From Phoronis australis (lineage: Eukaryota > Phoronida > Phoronidae), in contig NMRA01000072.1 of assembly GCA_002633005.1 (NCBI GenBank), positions 606,290 to 670,289 of the forward strand: a DNA stretch of 64,000 nucleotides, read 5' to 3'. This document shows positions 1-13,000 of the stretch, one piece after another. Below the pieces are notes generated by a model. That model made no database searches and was not told the DNA's origin. It saw only the letters and a program-made list of their open reading frames with translations. Made by a program: the position numbers and the translations under genes. Position 1 is the stretch's first letter. Every line of letters starts with the position of its first letter.

Positions 1-368
1 CGATAACACAAAATAAACTAGTGCAATAATGTGGAGTTACTTGTCTTTCAAGGTATATAATAGATATTCTATGAATTATGTAACAAAGGTAAAGCTGAAG
101 AGTAGAACATTTGTCTGCCTTATCAAGAGTTTCATGTCTGGACATTGTAATATTTCAGAAGCAAATGCACATTACATAACACAACAATATTTAGAAGATC
201 ACGAAATGTATTGCTTTGTAACATACAAAATGAAATTCATATGGATCATAGAAGTTGTTAGTGCTGTTCATTTTATCACTAGATTGCTTCAAATAGTAAA
301 CTTCATTTTTAAATATGATTGTTTATGAGTGAAAACTTTTAATTCATTTAATTTTATTTTTCTCTTAG
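1..368 (+). other. GLE1 intron (3' part)
   Basis: AT-rich sequence ending in a pyrimidine tract and the AG at 367-368 that opens the first visible GLE1 exon. The open frame at 29-328 resembles no protein I know and lacks splice support. I see nothing else. Confidence 0.6.
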
Positions 369-3300
369 GCACGCTCAGATTCTGAATGAGAAAATTTTAA
401 AGGTTGAGGCACAGAAGAAGCGATTAGAAGAGCAGGAAAGGAAGCAACGTGAAGAGGCAGAGAAAATACGAGTCAACGTCAGCGGGATGGTGGACGCCAT
501 GAGAGCACTGAAGAAGAATTTGGATGATAAAATAGCTAAATGTAAATGCAAGCAGCACCTGGCTCCCAACTTCACAAAGTTCTATGAAAATGTGGTCGCT
601 TGTGTGACGAAAGCAGAAAGTTTAGTACTGCAAATGAATGAGGACAAAAAAGTGGCTAGTGTACTGAAGATGATTCAAGAGTTATCACTGAAGCAGCAAA
701 ATATTGCTGATGTCATCAACCAGGATCTTGGTAAGTTTTTTACGATATTATACAGGCCAGGATCCTGAGGATCAAGGGGATCTGCCCCCCGTGCTCAGCC
801 ATTTTTGTGTTGCTGCAGTAGATAATAATAAGAACCTTATCAAAGCCCTTGATGCCTGATTTTTAGGCCGAATATTTCACAATCATGTGAAATTCCCCTC
901 ATCAGGCCCAAAAATTCCTCTCCAACAATTGAATAATTCCTGTCCAGGATAGACTCTCCTCTGCCTAATTTAACCATAGCCAATGGGGAGTGGCAATAGG
1001 AGGAGGTTTCCCCTCAACCAAGAAATTCCCCTCTGAAGGCACAGGCACCTTTCCCCTCAGGTGAGCGAGGGCCCTGCCTATGTTAGTCCCTTGTCAGGGC
1101 TCATTGTTATAATGAGCCTAGATCTTCGCCTGTTACACTATACAATAATTCTCAAGTATGTTTTGTTCCATGGTTGCATTAAGATTTTTAGTGGCTTTTT
1201 GTTGAAAGTATGCACATCCAATTGCATCTACACTTGCATGACCCTACAAAGAACCCTCCCAGTTGTTGTAACTAGAGTTCGCTGTGACCAAGTCAACTTA
1301 TATGTAATACAGTTGGCATTGGATTTGTGGACTGAAACACTACAAGCAATTGAGCATCACAAACCAGGCACATTGTAATGTGTTTTGATGGCATCATTAT
1401 GCAACAAACACCTGTTTTTGTACATTGTCATTCAGAGTATTTGAGATGATTGTCCACATCTGTTTTCATTGTTGATGGATACTTAACCCATATAGCCCTG
1501 TACACTTGAGGTTTTGTTAAGTATGCTTCTCCGTGTCTAAACTATCAAAGGTGCATTGCTATTCTTAACTGTCATGGGTAGACAAGAACACCTAGGAAGG
1601 CTGTCAACATCCTTAATGTGCTTAAAACCACCATTTACCTTGTTTTGACATGTGACCACGTTGTCAGCATCATTAAGTATTCCTTGATAGCACTGCATAT
1701 CACAACAGTGAATTCAATTCCCAAAGAACGAGAAAATAGAAAAAAGCAACTTCAATGGGAATTTTCTTAGCTCCAAAGACATCACTGACATGAACATACC
1801 CAGGTTCAGCATGTCATGTCCACCAACTTGCGAGTTTCTTGTGCAAACTTGTTCCATAATCATGCTTTCGTTATATCCATGGCAAAGTGGAGAGAGCCAC
1901 AGTAAGGTCAAATTCTTAGTTGTCACAACCGCCACAAACGCAACACCTCGCTATTACTTATTATACCAGGAACCAGGGGAAAACGACTTTTTACACTACA
2001 AACAATGGAGGATGACTAGTACTGTGACCGGTTGTCCCGATTTTACGCAGTATATTTCGACCAACAGGTGCTTGTAACTTGAGATTAGTTATTGTATAAC
2101 ATCATAACGTCAGATGGTGTTGCGGGTGTTCTGATTTGACAGTTTGTTTTTTGGTGTTTTTGAAATGAAATGGGTGATTTCAAACACTTTGAATTCTTCA
2201 ACTCTACCAAAAATCCCTTCAACAACCTCAAATTTCTGTTAACAAAATTGATAGTGAATCACCTTTACATTCACTGGCTGCACTTGATTGACTTTGCTTG
2301 TTTTGCCACGTCAACTGGCTAAGACATCTGATTGACCAGTCTGTAAGCCGGAAGTTGACATCAGCAAACAATCAGATGCTGTAGCCGGTTGATCTGGTGG
2401 AACCGGCAAAATCAATCTAGTGCTGCCAGTGTGCTCGTAGTCCAACAGAAACGTACACTAGGTTATAGGAAAGGCACCTGTTTGGCCGCAAGCGTCGAGG
2501 GGGGAGATAGCACAGACTGAGAACCTGTCTATTGTGGGTCAGTCGTGTACTGTACTGAGAACCAGCTAGTGACTCACATGTTTTATTGCAGACCGGGCAG
2601 ACAAAAAGGCAGCAGAAGAGGTCAAACAAAAACAGGCGACAGAACAGAAACGGGCAGCAGAGGAAGCTGCACGGAAAGCTGCAGCTGAAGCGGCAAAGGT
2701 CATAACCCTAGCTCAACTGGTCAGGGACCTGATTCTCGAAGAGCCTATTGTCTTTTGGACTTTCATCTAACAATCAGTCCACCGATGGTTTAGACTTTTT
2801 CAAAACAAACACAGGCTAAGGCTGAAAGTTAAAAAATATCTCAACAACTGAAAGTCAGCTGGACCATACAACAGAGAAACATTTTGAGGAATGCAAAAGA
2901 CCAATAAAAAAAAACCTTCTGGCTATCCATAGTCAGATTTCTGACTTTTGGTTAAAGTCAAAAGACAAAATTCAAATGAATAGTGTCTCTGAGAAACATA
3001 CTTCAGCAGCGGAAAATCGGCATTTCATCACATAAACCAACTTTTGAGTATGACTACTCGCTATTATGAAAATGGTCTCAATGTCAAATTGGAGACGATC
3101 TTAGGGCCTTGAAACAACTAACTGTAAGTACTCGAGATGGGGCTGTGCAAGTTGGGCTGTTAGGACTAGTCGTTTAACATGCCGAACAGCGTCTCAAAGA
3201 ATAACTAAATATCACACACCCAGAAATAATTTCTCACCGGTGTAAAGAAGAGGTTGAGGATCCCTTTTGTAGTTGTGGTTTAAATCAAAAGTTCTTCTCT

Positions 3301-6300
3301 TAGACGATATGGACGTTTATAACCACTTGTGTAATGAATAAATATTTTAATGCGTATTTGAGTAATGTAGTTCAGAAGCTTCGGATAAACAGTCACTTAA
3401 CTCTTGAGTCTATCACTGTTTTACAAGATTTAAATGTTTATGAAATATGATAGCAATTGTCTGTCCATGTAGCTCAATGACGTCTGTGCACTCGTATCCA
3501 TGCCACTATAGTAACAGGCATTAAATAATAAATTGATAGTTGATTTCCCATTGTCAAATTCATACTTCAAACCGTGATTCACCTTTCTTTCAGGCAAAAG
3601 ATGGCGCCACGGGACTGCCCCTGTCTCTTTTACAAGGTATATAATTATTCAAGTAAACCTTGTCGATGAGTAGGTTTGTGCTCTACAATCCTTTTACACA
3701 GACTGAAGCTTCTCTTCATTGACACGTCAGATAGTCACCCAGTATTTCCTGTGTGGTTTTCTGTAACATCTGGGCTGCGTTACTCAGACCTAACATCATG
3801 CCAAGTCTTCATAAGATATCACCATGCATTACAAGTGAACCTCAAGACCACATTTACTTAATTCTCTTAATGAGTTTCCACTACGTAGAGTAGAAAATTC
3901 CAAAAATTATTTCGAGTTCCATCTCAAGTGAAAAGATTAGACCCTGGATTCTGTTTATTATGGTTTGATTGCTTCATTCCTCTATCTCAATACTGATGAG
4001 TGGTTGGCTGAGGCAATGAATGTCTTTCACGTGATTAATGTAGACAGTCCCATAGTAAATTTTGTATGCTTTCTGGGATTAAGTTGAGACAGCATAACAG
4101 AAGAAAAAGTGGAGACCAGTGATGGCAATGACAGTGTACGTCTACCAAAATGTTATTGGAAAATCCTGTGTAAATACTGCTAATGGTATATTTTATTTAT
4201 TACCTGTGTAGGTGGTGATGGTGAGATTCTGTGTGTGTTACCTGATAGCCTGAAACAGTATGAAGATCTTCTGAAGAAACAGAAAGAGGTGGAGACGTCC
4301 ATAGTGCAGTTGACCACCACACCTCAGGTAAACTGACCTTGAGTAGCAGCTTGGAGCTGCGATTAGGTCCGAGTCCTTCATTTTTGAACAATTTACTTTC
4401 AGTGTGAGTTGTGTAGTTGCTACCAGTTTCCCTTTCAATCTGTTTGAAAAATATGGTCACTGCAAATAAAATTGTTTAAAAAGTATAAGCTTCTCGGAAA
4501 ATATGAAATGCAGTAATTTTATTTAGAATCTAGCCTTTAGTTTGTGTAACATTTTGTTATATTAAAATGAAATTTTAGTTGAAATTGTGAAAAGCACTAT
4601 GAAAATATTTTTATTCCTATGCAGATGGAAGCAATTATATGATCATATGCTGGGGTCTAGTCTTTGTACTCAAATCAAACCTGCTTTGTATCATTGAAAA
4701 CATTATAACTGATCAGTTTTAAAAGGCTGTAAGGACTTCAGCGAAACAGTCGCGGTGCATAAAATGTAATGTTTGAACTAAGATGTTGACTGGTTCAGTG
4801 CACCGTGGTAATTTTGTTCTTGAAGTTACGATAAATGTTGATTACTTTTGACTTAAATGCAGTCGTGTCCGTTTCTAGCTGAAAAAGTTAAAGATGGATC
4901 TGCAGAAGGCTGTCAACACTCCAGTCAACGCACTGACCAATACCAGTGGTGCCCACTTGCGGGATAAATTGGATAAACTTTTGGCTCTTCTCTCTGGTCA
5001 GCCTGTAGAGGTCTCTGGCAAAAGAGTGTTGGCCACGGAACATCCATCTGGCCTACCGTTCTGCTTCGACTTGTTGGCAAAGAAACTTGTGGTTAGTGAT
5101 GTCACCATGTGGCATTTGTAAGTGGTCAATGGAAAGACAATAAGTCAAGATTCAATTCCATTCATGTCGTGAACATGCCCTTTAAACCAAAGTCCATGGT
5201 CACAACTGGTTTTATCCACATTCGGTTAGGCCAGCTTCTATTGTGAGTTAGTGATACAGTATAATTAGCTAATAAGCCATACTGGGAACTACTTTCCAAT
5301 GAGTAGCTCAAGGCTTGTGTTTGTGTTGACAAAATCACCATTACTTGGCCAATTTTGAAAATTCAAAAACCCATAGTTGAATGGTTGGATGTTTATGGTT
5401 ACCATTGGTTCTCGTGTCTCATAAAGAAAATAGAAAGTACATGGATGCTTTCAAGCCTTCTATTTAGATATGGTGTGATAAGAAACAGTATTTACCCTCA
5501 CTATTCTAGTCAATAGTCACTCCTTCGATAACCAGTCCACTGGTGAGAGTGGAAATATTAAGTAGATTTCTCCTAATTGATCCTCATATCGTTTACAGCA
5601 TGGTCTTCACGAAGTATTACAGTTGTTGGCTGCAGGTGTAGTTATGGGGGTTATTTAATTCACGTGCACTGTTTCCACTTGTTGTCAAGGAACATGCTAT
5701 TTAAATCTAATTACCCTAATGCAATCTATTAATGCACACTGATGTCCACCTCACAGGATTAGATTATCTTTATTTGCTGTGCTCTGATTTCTCTTTGTTT
5801 CTGGTCCATTTAGTACACATTGCCTTATGGTTTCATCTATTGACGTTCTGTTATGTCGTGTTTACATGAAACGGAGCAATTATTTTCTTGCACTTGTAGA
5901 AACAAGGCGAAGAACAGATCTCATCCAATCACGAGTATGCTTTTGTCTATGCTGCCATAGCTGTGGCGATCTGGTGCAAATTTCCAGTGTTTGGTGAGCT
6001 GCTGAGGGCTCATTTTTACCTGAGATGCCCCTACCTGGTACCGTATTATAAACCTAAGACTGAAGGGCAATCTTCTGAAGACTACTATAAGTGAGTAGGA
6101 GACCAGTGTTGTTACCCTCAGTGTCATTGTGAATATCTGTAGCTTCACAAATCATTTACTACTGACACTGAACTCAAAGGACAAGTCATTACTGCAGTAC
6201 ATGCCAAAACCTGACACGGACAACTCTGTTTCCCTTTGTGATATCATTCCAGCTACTTCAACTTTGTGAAAACTTTAAGTCTTGCCTAGCTTCAATTCCA

Positions 6301-7743
6301 GACAATTCAAAAATGATAAAAAATGAGGATTCAGCAACTTTAAGATTGTCTCGTTCCAAAATTTTGTAATGCATTTTCTCTTTCTCTATAAGTTTATTTT
6401 TCAAGACATAATATACATTTATGCAAAATAACAAATTTTTATAAAATTGATTGCTGGACAAAAATCTTGAACCATTGTTGTAAGGAACGACACAAAGTTT
6501 GGTTCTTGTTTTTGTTCTAATATTATAACTAAATTGCTTACATTAAGAATCCAGGGGTTTGTTTCAAAAAAATTATTTCAGAAGCGAGACAGAAATTTAT
6601 GCTCTTGATTCACTATTGCTGAATGAAGATTTTGCTAAGTAGTTCTGAGAAATGATCTCAGTAACTAGCAATTAGTTAATGTGTTTATTCTCAGAGACTT
6701 TGCACTTTTGCTCATGTGAGGTTTAGTCATTTTTCAGAAATACTGTTTGGGTGTAAGCCCAAATTTCTGACTTATATGGTAAACAGTGTCAAATAGGGAC
6801 TTGACTATGTTCCTTAACTTTTCGCTGCATTTATGTCATTAGTTAAAGAGGATCTCGTAATATAGGCAAAATGAATTTATGAGTAAAAAACTTCATAAAT
6901 GCACGGAAGATTTAGGGAACTTAGTCGAGTCCCTGTTTGGGACTGTTTCATGCAACCAGGCACTGGTGTCGTCACACTCGTGACCTACCTAGTACAGGTG
7001 AAAATTCAAGCCAGAACCCAATTAAGTTTGTGAACTGAAGCGCAAGTTTCAACCCCATTCCCTACCAACACAACTGAGAGCCATCTGGCTGGGCTGCCAA
7101 CTGTCAATAGGCACATCAAATTTTATGGCATAATGAGGCATCATATAGGATAACATAGGTGACCAAGCAGCTGGACTGAATTCAGTGCGCATTAGCAAAC
7201 TCCAGCCGTCCGATGATCATCATCTCAAAGTCAGTTTTTACCGGCACTGGGTTCCTCATGATGTGTTTATTCAGTTGGTGTTGTGTATTTCACAGGAGTC
7301 TGGGATATCAGTACAAAGATGGTGAGGTAGAGCAGCAGGACAAGTTTCTGAAACGTATGAGCGGAATAACTCGCTTGTATGCAGCCATCATGATCTCAGT
7401 GCCACCTCCTGGTAGTCCAGGAAAGCACCCGTTTGACCTCGATCATGGCTGGACCTGGTTGGCGACTGTACTCAACATCGATCCGAGGCCAGATATCACG
7501 GCGTCAGAGATGTTCGATTTCTTGGAAATTACTGGAAACCAAATGTGGAGTTCCTATAAGAAGCAGTTTCAGAAGATACTGCACATAATTTGCACAGAAT
7601 ATCTTCCAAAAATTTGGAAAGTGACTCCAAAAGGGTCGGGTGGTCCTGTTAAAAGACTGGAGCTGTTTCTAACGAAATGCTTGCAAACCGGAACAATAGC
7701 AAGTGCTAAAGGCACATTAGCTGCTAATTTTTGGCTTACATAG
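369..7743 (+). CDS. GLE1: GLE1 mRNA-export factor, 3' part (7 exons)
   Basis: Exons: 369-730, 2592-2698, 3594-3636, 4212-4327, 4879-5091, 5900-6090, 7296-7743. All introns are GT/AG and phases agree throughout, giving about 493 residues; the 5' end lies before the window. The first exon is a charged coiled coil (LEEQERKQREEAEK) followed by an Ala/Lys/Glu-rich stretch in exon 2. From exon 4 on it reads as the helical GLE1 C-terminal domain, with HEYAFVYAAIAVAIWCKFP, PYLVPYYKPK and a last exon containing LGYQYKDGEVEQQDKFLKRM and ITRLYAAIM. In the known family this domain, with inositol hexakisphosphate, stimulates the DEAD-box ATPase DDX19/Dbp5 at the cytoplasmic face of the nuclear pore during mRNA export. 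The stop is TAG at 7741-7743. The gene looks intact; only the N-terminal nucleoporin-binding part is outside the window. Confidence 0.93.
731..7295 (+). other. GLE1 introns, no further genes seen
   Basis: Introns 731-2591, 2699-3593, 3637-4211, 4328-4878, 5092-5899 and 6091-7295 are AT-rich and hold no recognisable protein or RNA gene. A stretch at about 770-1080 has direct and inverted CCCCTC/GAGGG-type motifs and may be an old repeat. The last intron carries a transposon end at about 6890-6962, listed separately. Confidence 0.55.
6890..6962 (+). repeat. Solo end of a TIR element
   Basis: The segment with GTCCCTGTTTGGGACTG followed by TGCAACCAGGCA matches the right end of the element at 32213-32650 (GTCCCTATTTGGGACTG, then TGCAACCTGGCA). 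It lies in the last GLE1 intron. No matching left end was recognised, so this is a partial or diverged copy. Confidence 0.55.
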
Positions 7744-7800
7744 CACTGCTTCATAGGAAGTGTGTCTAAAATATTGCAATGAGAATTATGTGGTTTACCA

Positions 7801-7806
7801 AATAAA
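7801..7806 (+). promoter_or_regulatory. GLE1 poly(A) signal
   Basis: AATAAA lies 58 bases after the GLE1 stop codon, a normal distance for a short 3' UTR. Confidence 0.7.
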
Positions 7807-9977
7807 TTATTTGAATACTAAGAAAGCATGCTTCGCAATTAATGAGTTTTTTAAAAGTGAGGAGTAAATAATTAACATGGTTAGCGTTATGTGTGGAGCA
7901 GATTATGGTAATATCCTGCAAATTTCTGACAAAAGTAAATGACAGTATTGATTTTTTCAGTTTTCATAAACATTGTTAAAATTCTACAATAGATAGTAGC
8001 TCGGTGTGTAAGTCGAACATTTAAAACTCGGTGGACTTAGTTTTTATGAAAAAATATTTCTCTGTCTGGTGTCCTCAATTGGTGACATTTTACCACAGCT
8101 GTATGGTCACGATGGAACAGTTCAAGATGTTTTGTGCAAACAGAATCTGCCTTAAAGATGCTTTGTCTCGTTAAATTTTGAATATGCCAATGAAGTACTA
8201 GTTTACAAACAACCCCAGGTCTTGAGGTGTGTCAGAAACCATCTGAGAACCAGTTACTATTACAAGCTCGCGAAAGTCTATTTTTATATAAATGAGTATT
8301 GTAATATATCATTGTCATGAAACAAGGCAGTTTTTATTATTTGTTCATTTCACTAGAAAATAACGATTGCGTAATATTTGGAATCACTAGGGTTTTGTAT
8401 ATGCTTACCCTTGCTTTTCAGTTGTGGTGTTTTCTTTAAAACCGCATTTTATTTACAAATTGTTTCTTTTCCTGATTATACTTGTACACAAAGTTCTCCA
8501 GGAAGTCACAAGGAGGCGGTTGCTAAAAATTAAAATATTTGTGGTTTTAATGAGACACAGCATATGTAATATCAAAGTTCATGATTGTTTTCAGTTGCTT
8601 ATGATAACAATGTGTAGCAGTGACTTCAGACAGGTTTAAGAGGACCTGAAGAGACTCGGAATATTACGAAGTGCAACACATGAAAGCAGTTGTCGAAGTA
8701 TCATTACAAAGTTCCTTGTAGATTTGGTGGTCATGTTACTATGTGTAGTAATTTCTCTGTCACTTGTGCATCACAGGACATAAAATACCAAGTTATTTTA
8801 AAGCTATATAGAGTGTTTCAGTGATATGACAATTACCTTGCCACATCCTGTTTCGCACACTGGCGAGTGTCGTAACGATTTTCAAAATTAGAACATATGC
8901 TTCCACCTGCAGTGATTTCTGTTGATACTACCAGGTTTGTATTCGACTCTAACGTTGAAATTGTGCGATTTCACTTGCATGAGCTAGGGGAGACGAACAC
9001 TGTTTTTAACTTACTATTTACTGTAAATCTCGCTGAAGTCAGATTCAACCAGAACGAGATATTTTATCCGAATAAAGGCAAAACTTGACTTAAATGAAGC
9101 GGTGAGTACATGAACTAAACCGTACCATAGAACTTGATTTGAGTTAAGTGAAAGTCTGACTCGCACGGGTTTTACTTCATATTAACAATTAAACCTCATA
9201 TAGGGCAACCTTTACTTTGTATTCTCAATGTTCAAAAAAGAACTCTTGCATTTTGCTCACTGTACATTATTATACAAGACCATTAGTCTGCATTAGCAGT
9301 TCTAGCGTCTCACTGCTATTCAAGAACATGCCAGAGATCTACATCACCAGGTCTCTGATGAGGATTTGAAAGTGTACACCCAGATAAGTGGAAGCGCAGG
9401 ATACAGGAGGCTATTGTCCACAGACCAAGTCTGAACAGAGATCCTGGACTTGATCTCCCTGCGGAGTACTCAGACTTGCTACGGCGTTTAAACCTGACAT
9501 TAGGGAATCCCCATTATTGATTTATTGTTTTATTCTACATGACAAGGGGCGCACCCGATGGCGAACCATGTCCGTGAGAAATGGATGAAACGGCTGTACA
9601 TTTACTACATCAAGGTACGACTTTCTCGTTCCAAAAAGGATCTCCACTTAATATTTTCATGCTTGTGTTTGTCGCATTGAATCATTTAATGAATTTGATA
9701 CCATTCATGCGCGCACTCAGCCTAAAATATAGGGGGGCTCGAATCTTTCGGTATGCGTTCCTTTGAAAGAAATCGACAAAAAAAAAAACGGGCCATTAGG
9801 TTCAGGTCCACGAAAATTGTACGTCCGCGCTGGCTTCCCGTGGCTTTTGTGGACTTTTGTCTCTACTCGGACTTTTTGTTTCACTGAGGCAGACCTTTCG
9901 CCCCCCCCCCCCCTGGTGCGCCCATGCCATTGGTTGAAATAGCTAACTAAAGATAAGAACTTGATGGGTTAACAACA
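7807..9977. other. Convergent intergenic region GLE1/SERHL
   Basis: This AT-rich interval lies between the two convergent 3' ends. It has a C-homopolymer near 9900-9914 and an A-run near 9779. Open frames at 8424, 8897 and 9581 are short, low in complexity and without splice or similarity support, so no gene is called. Confidence 0.55.
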
Positions 9978-9983
9978 TTTATT
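9978..9983 (-). promoter_or_regulatory. SERHL poly(A) signal
   Basis: TTTATT on the plus strand reads AATAAA on the minus strand, about 110 bases after the SERHL stop codon. Confidence 0.65.
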
Positions 9984-10092
9984 ACAATCAAAGGAGTTAT
10001 TTCTTCTTGATAATTCTCAACTGTATTTACAATATCACATTAATTAAAGCCGATGAGTTGACAAAAAGACTGAGCATGTCACTTTAACTCTC

Positions 10093-13000
10093 TCAGAGTT
10101 TACTGGACGGTGATGTCTGTAAAAATCTAGCCACATGGGGCCCCACTCGCTCAGGGTTATTGAGATGAACATGATGATTCCCATCCACATGCACAACGTC
10201 CAGCTGAAATTTGAAGCATATGTCAGATCATTTCAACTTATCCTTGAAAACCCCATCCTTACCAAAACAAGTTATGAAACAGGTTAAATCAAAAAATTGG
10301 GCTGTTTTTTTTTTTGAAAATTAAATGTAATTGTCAAATTTTTAAACAATCCATCAGAGATAAGCAAAAAAGGTGCGGGTTTTTCTTTTTTGTTTCATAA
10401 CGAACCAGCTTCATGGCACTTAAAACCTTGCTTGCATGCGTTCGTGTGGCTTTTGAAAGAAGTTCCAAGAACTTTGTTGAAACTGATGTGGGAGGATGCT
10501 TTTTTCTTTAAGGAATGCACAGGTTTCGAAGCAAGTCATGGGGTAGACCAAAACCAACTTTGCTTTTAGGCCTTAACAATAAATGCTCAAAATTCACAAC
10601 ATTTTAAAACCCAACAATTTTTATGTCCTGAAAGTACTTGGAATACAGATTAATCTAAAACAGTTGGCAGTCCTGTAAACCGCTATGGCATGGTACAGAC
10701 AAAGATCTACCACTTGGCTAGCTACCTGTAAGCTTAAAGCACAGCACACGTGAAGGGGTGAAAATAAGACTAAACTTCCCAACTGTCATAGTACACTGGC
10801 CATTTTCCTTTGTTTGAGGGTAACCTGCATGAACCTAGTGCTAGGCTTACAGACACTTGTGATAGTTGGCTGAGCATGCAGCTCTTCATCTACGCCATGC
10901 TTAAACTAAAGGATGTCGTTAAGACTTGAAAGTGGGCACAGTACCTTCTTGCACGATGCTTTCATTCTTTCAAGATTCTCATCAATATACTCAGCGAGCA
11001 CCCCTTCAGGGGCAGTACCATCATGTTCAATTCCCTGGTTAGCTCTAAATGTAAAACCAACACCTGACTCTCCATGTAGAAATTGATAGAAATTGAATTA
11101 AATATGCTAAAATCTAGCCAACTTCACACATATCTGCCAAAATTGTCACTATTTCATTTTTCAAGGGGTTGTAACATTGTTATGAAGTGTCCACAGATTT
11201 TCAAAATACTGCCCAATAGTAGCTATGGTTCAGAACTTGAACACGGAAACACATTGATTTGGTGATGCAAATTTCACATGCCCACCATGCTGTGTCCTAA
11301 ATCAGCAACATTTCATCAAACAATGTATAACACAAGCAAATATAAATCTGCAGATATTAAAAGTAAACTACAGGCCAAAAACAATCAGACAAGGCAACTC
11401 GTATCGATTCCTGCCATGGCAGCTAAGCACAAACATAACTGCCCATCTTAACTGCCCATCATGTGGAAGGTAATCAGTAAAATAACAGCATGCCCATACA
11501 TCCAGGAAACTGGTTTTCACTACTGCTAAATAATTAAATGAATGGGAAAGACAGTGTCTTTAAAATTGAAAATAAGATAATCGTTTCATGTCAATTATTG
11601 GAAGCTTTAAAGCCAATTTTTACCGTGATAGTGGAGTGAATGTTCATTATACGACTCCGTTGATAAGGATGAGTGATGGTAAGTTACCTGGTAGATCTAA
11701 ATTTCCCGCCCTTCCCAGTCACCTGACTACCATGTGATCCCAGTCACCTGACTACCATGTGACAGGAAAGGGTGGCAAATTTAGACCTACATCAGTAACC
11801 ACTGAAGAAGGGCCCGAGTTGGACCTGAATGCTATGCAAACGGGTAACTTACCACAACTCAATTTTTACCATCTTTTGTGGTCTAATTCTCAAAACATTG
11901 CAGGTGGCAACGATTTCGGAATCCTTTTAACAGTGTCCAACAACCCTCATCAATAGCCAACTTTGTTGGTAAAAACTTAAGTGCAATAAAGGCAACAAAC
12001 TTTACCTTATGTACAACACCTCACAGGAAACCATGGAACAGCAAGACACCAGTTCCTCGTTACCAAACATAGGTGGACTTCTCTGAAATTTGCAATATTG
12101 ACAAAAGCCTTGTTTTACATTGATAATACATCTCTTTATGATAAGGTTAATTTAAAAGGGCCAAAATATGTAAGCCAGGGGTTCGTTTCATGAAAGTTTA
12201 AGTCTCAAGTTTCGTTGTTAGCATGATGTCAGCTGCATTGTTCAACACGTTAAGACTAAAATAGTTTCATGAAACGGAGCCCAGGAAAGTTTACAACCTT
12301 GCCATATCTCGTAAATTCCAACATTTGTCACCAATGAATATGTATTGACTCAAATATCTTAATATGCAGTGTTACACGGGGTGTAAATGATATTTATTTA
12401 TTAACTTATTGACCTGCGTTTCATTATGTATTAACACCACACATAAAACCAGATTCACCTAGTCAAGAATGTGTAACATGCAAAAATTATACATGTGCTT
12501 GCGCACTGCTGCCCATTTAACCTGAAAACACCACTTGTATAATAATATAGGGGACCCAACCGATGGCAACCGAACACCTGTGTCCCCTATATGTTAAAAT
12601 ACACGGGGTCTGCCTGATGACGACCCAAGAGTGGGGAACTCTAAAGGCTCCCCTTTTCAGGCTTAAAATTCAGTGAAATTCTTGTCTATGTCACTTCACA
12701 AAAAGTCATTTAAAAATAATTAAGGTCATGTACCTTAATACTGACAAGTGTGTGCATTTTGCCGAATACCTACAAAACTATAGATTTTAACTTGGAAAAC
12801 TGGATATTTTCTGAAAGCAGAAAGCCCATAGAATTTGATATTTGACCTTTAACCCATTTGCATTGATTGGGTGATGTGACCATATCTTTTAGTAAAATTT
12901 AGCAAAAACAAAAAGGAACACTGATATGGAAACAACGGTGTAAATAACATGATCAAATTTTAGTCAATATAAATTTCAAAGTGAGACACTGTAGCACTTT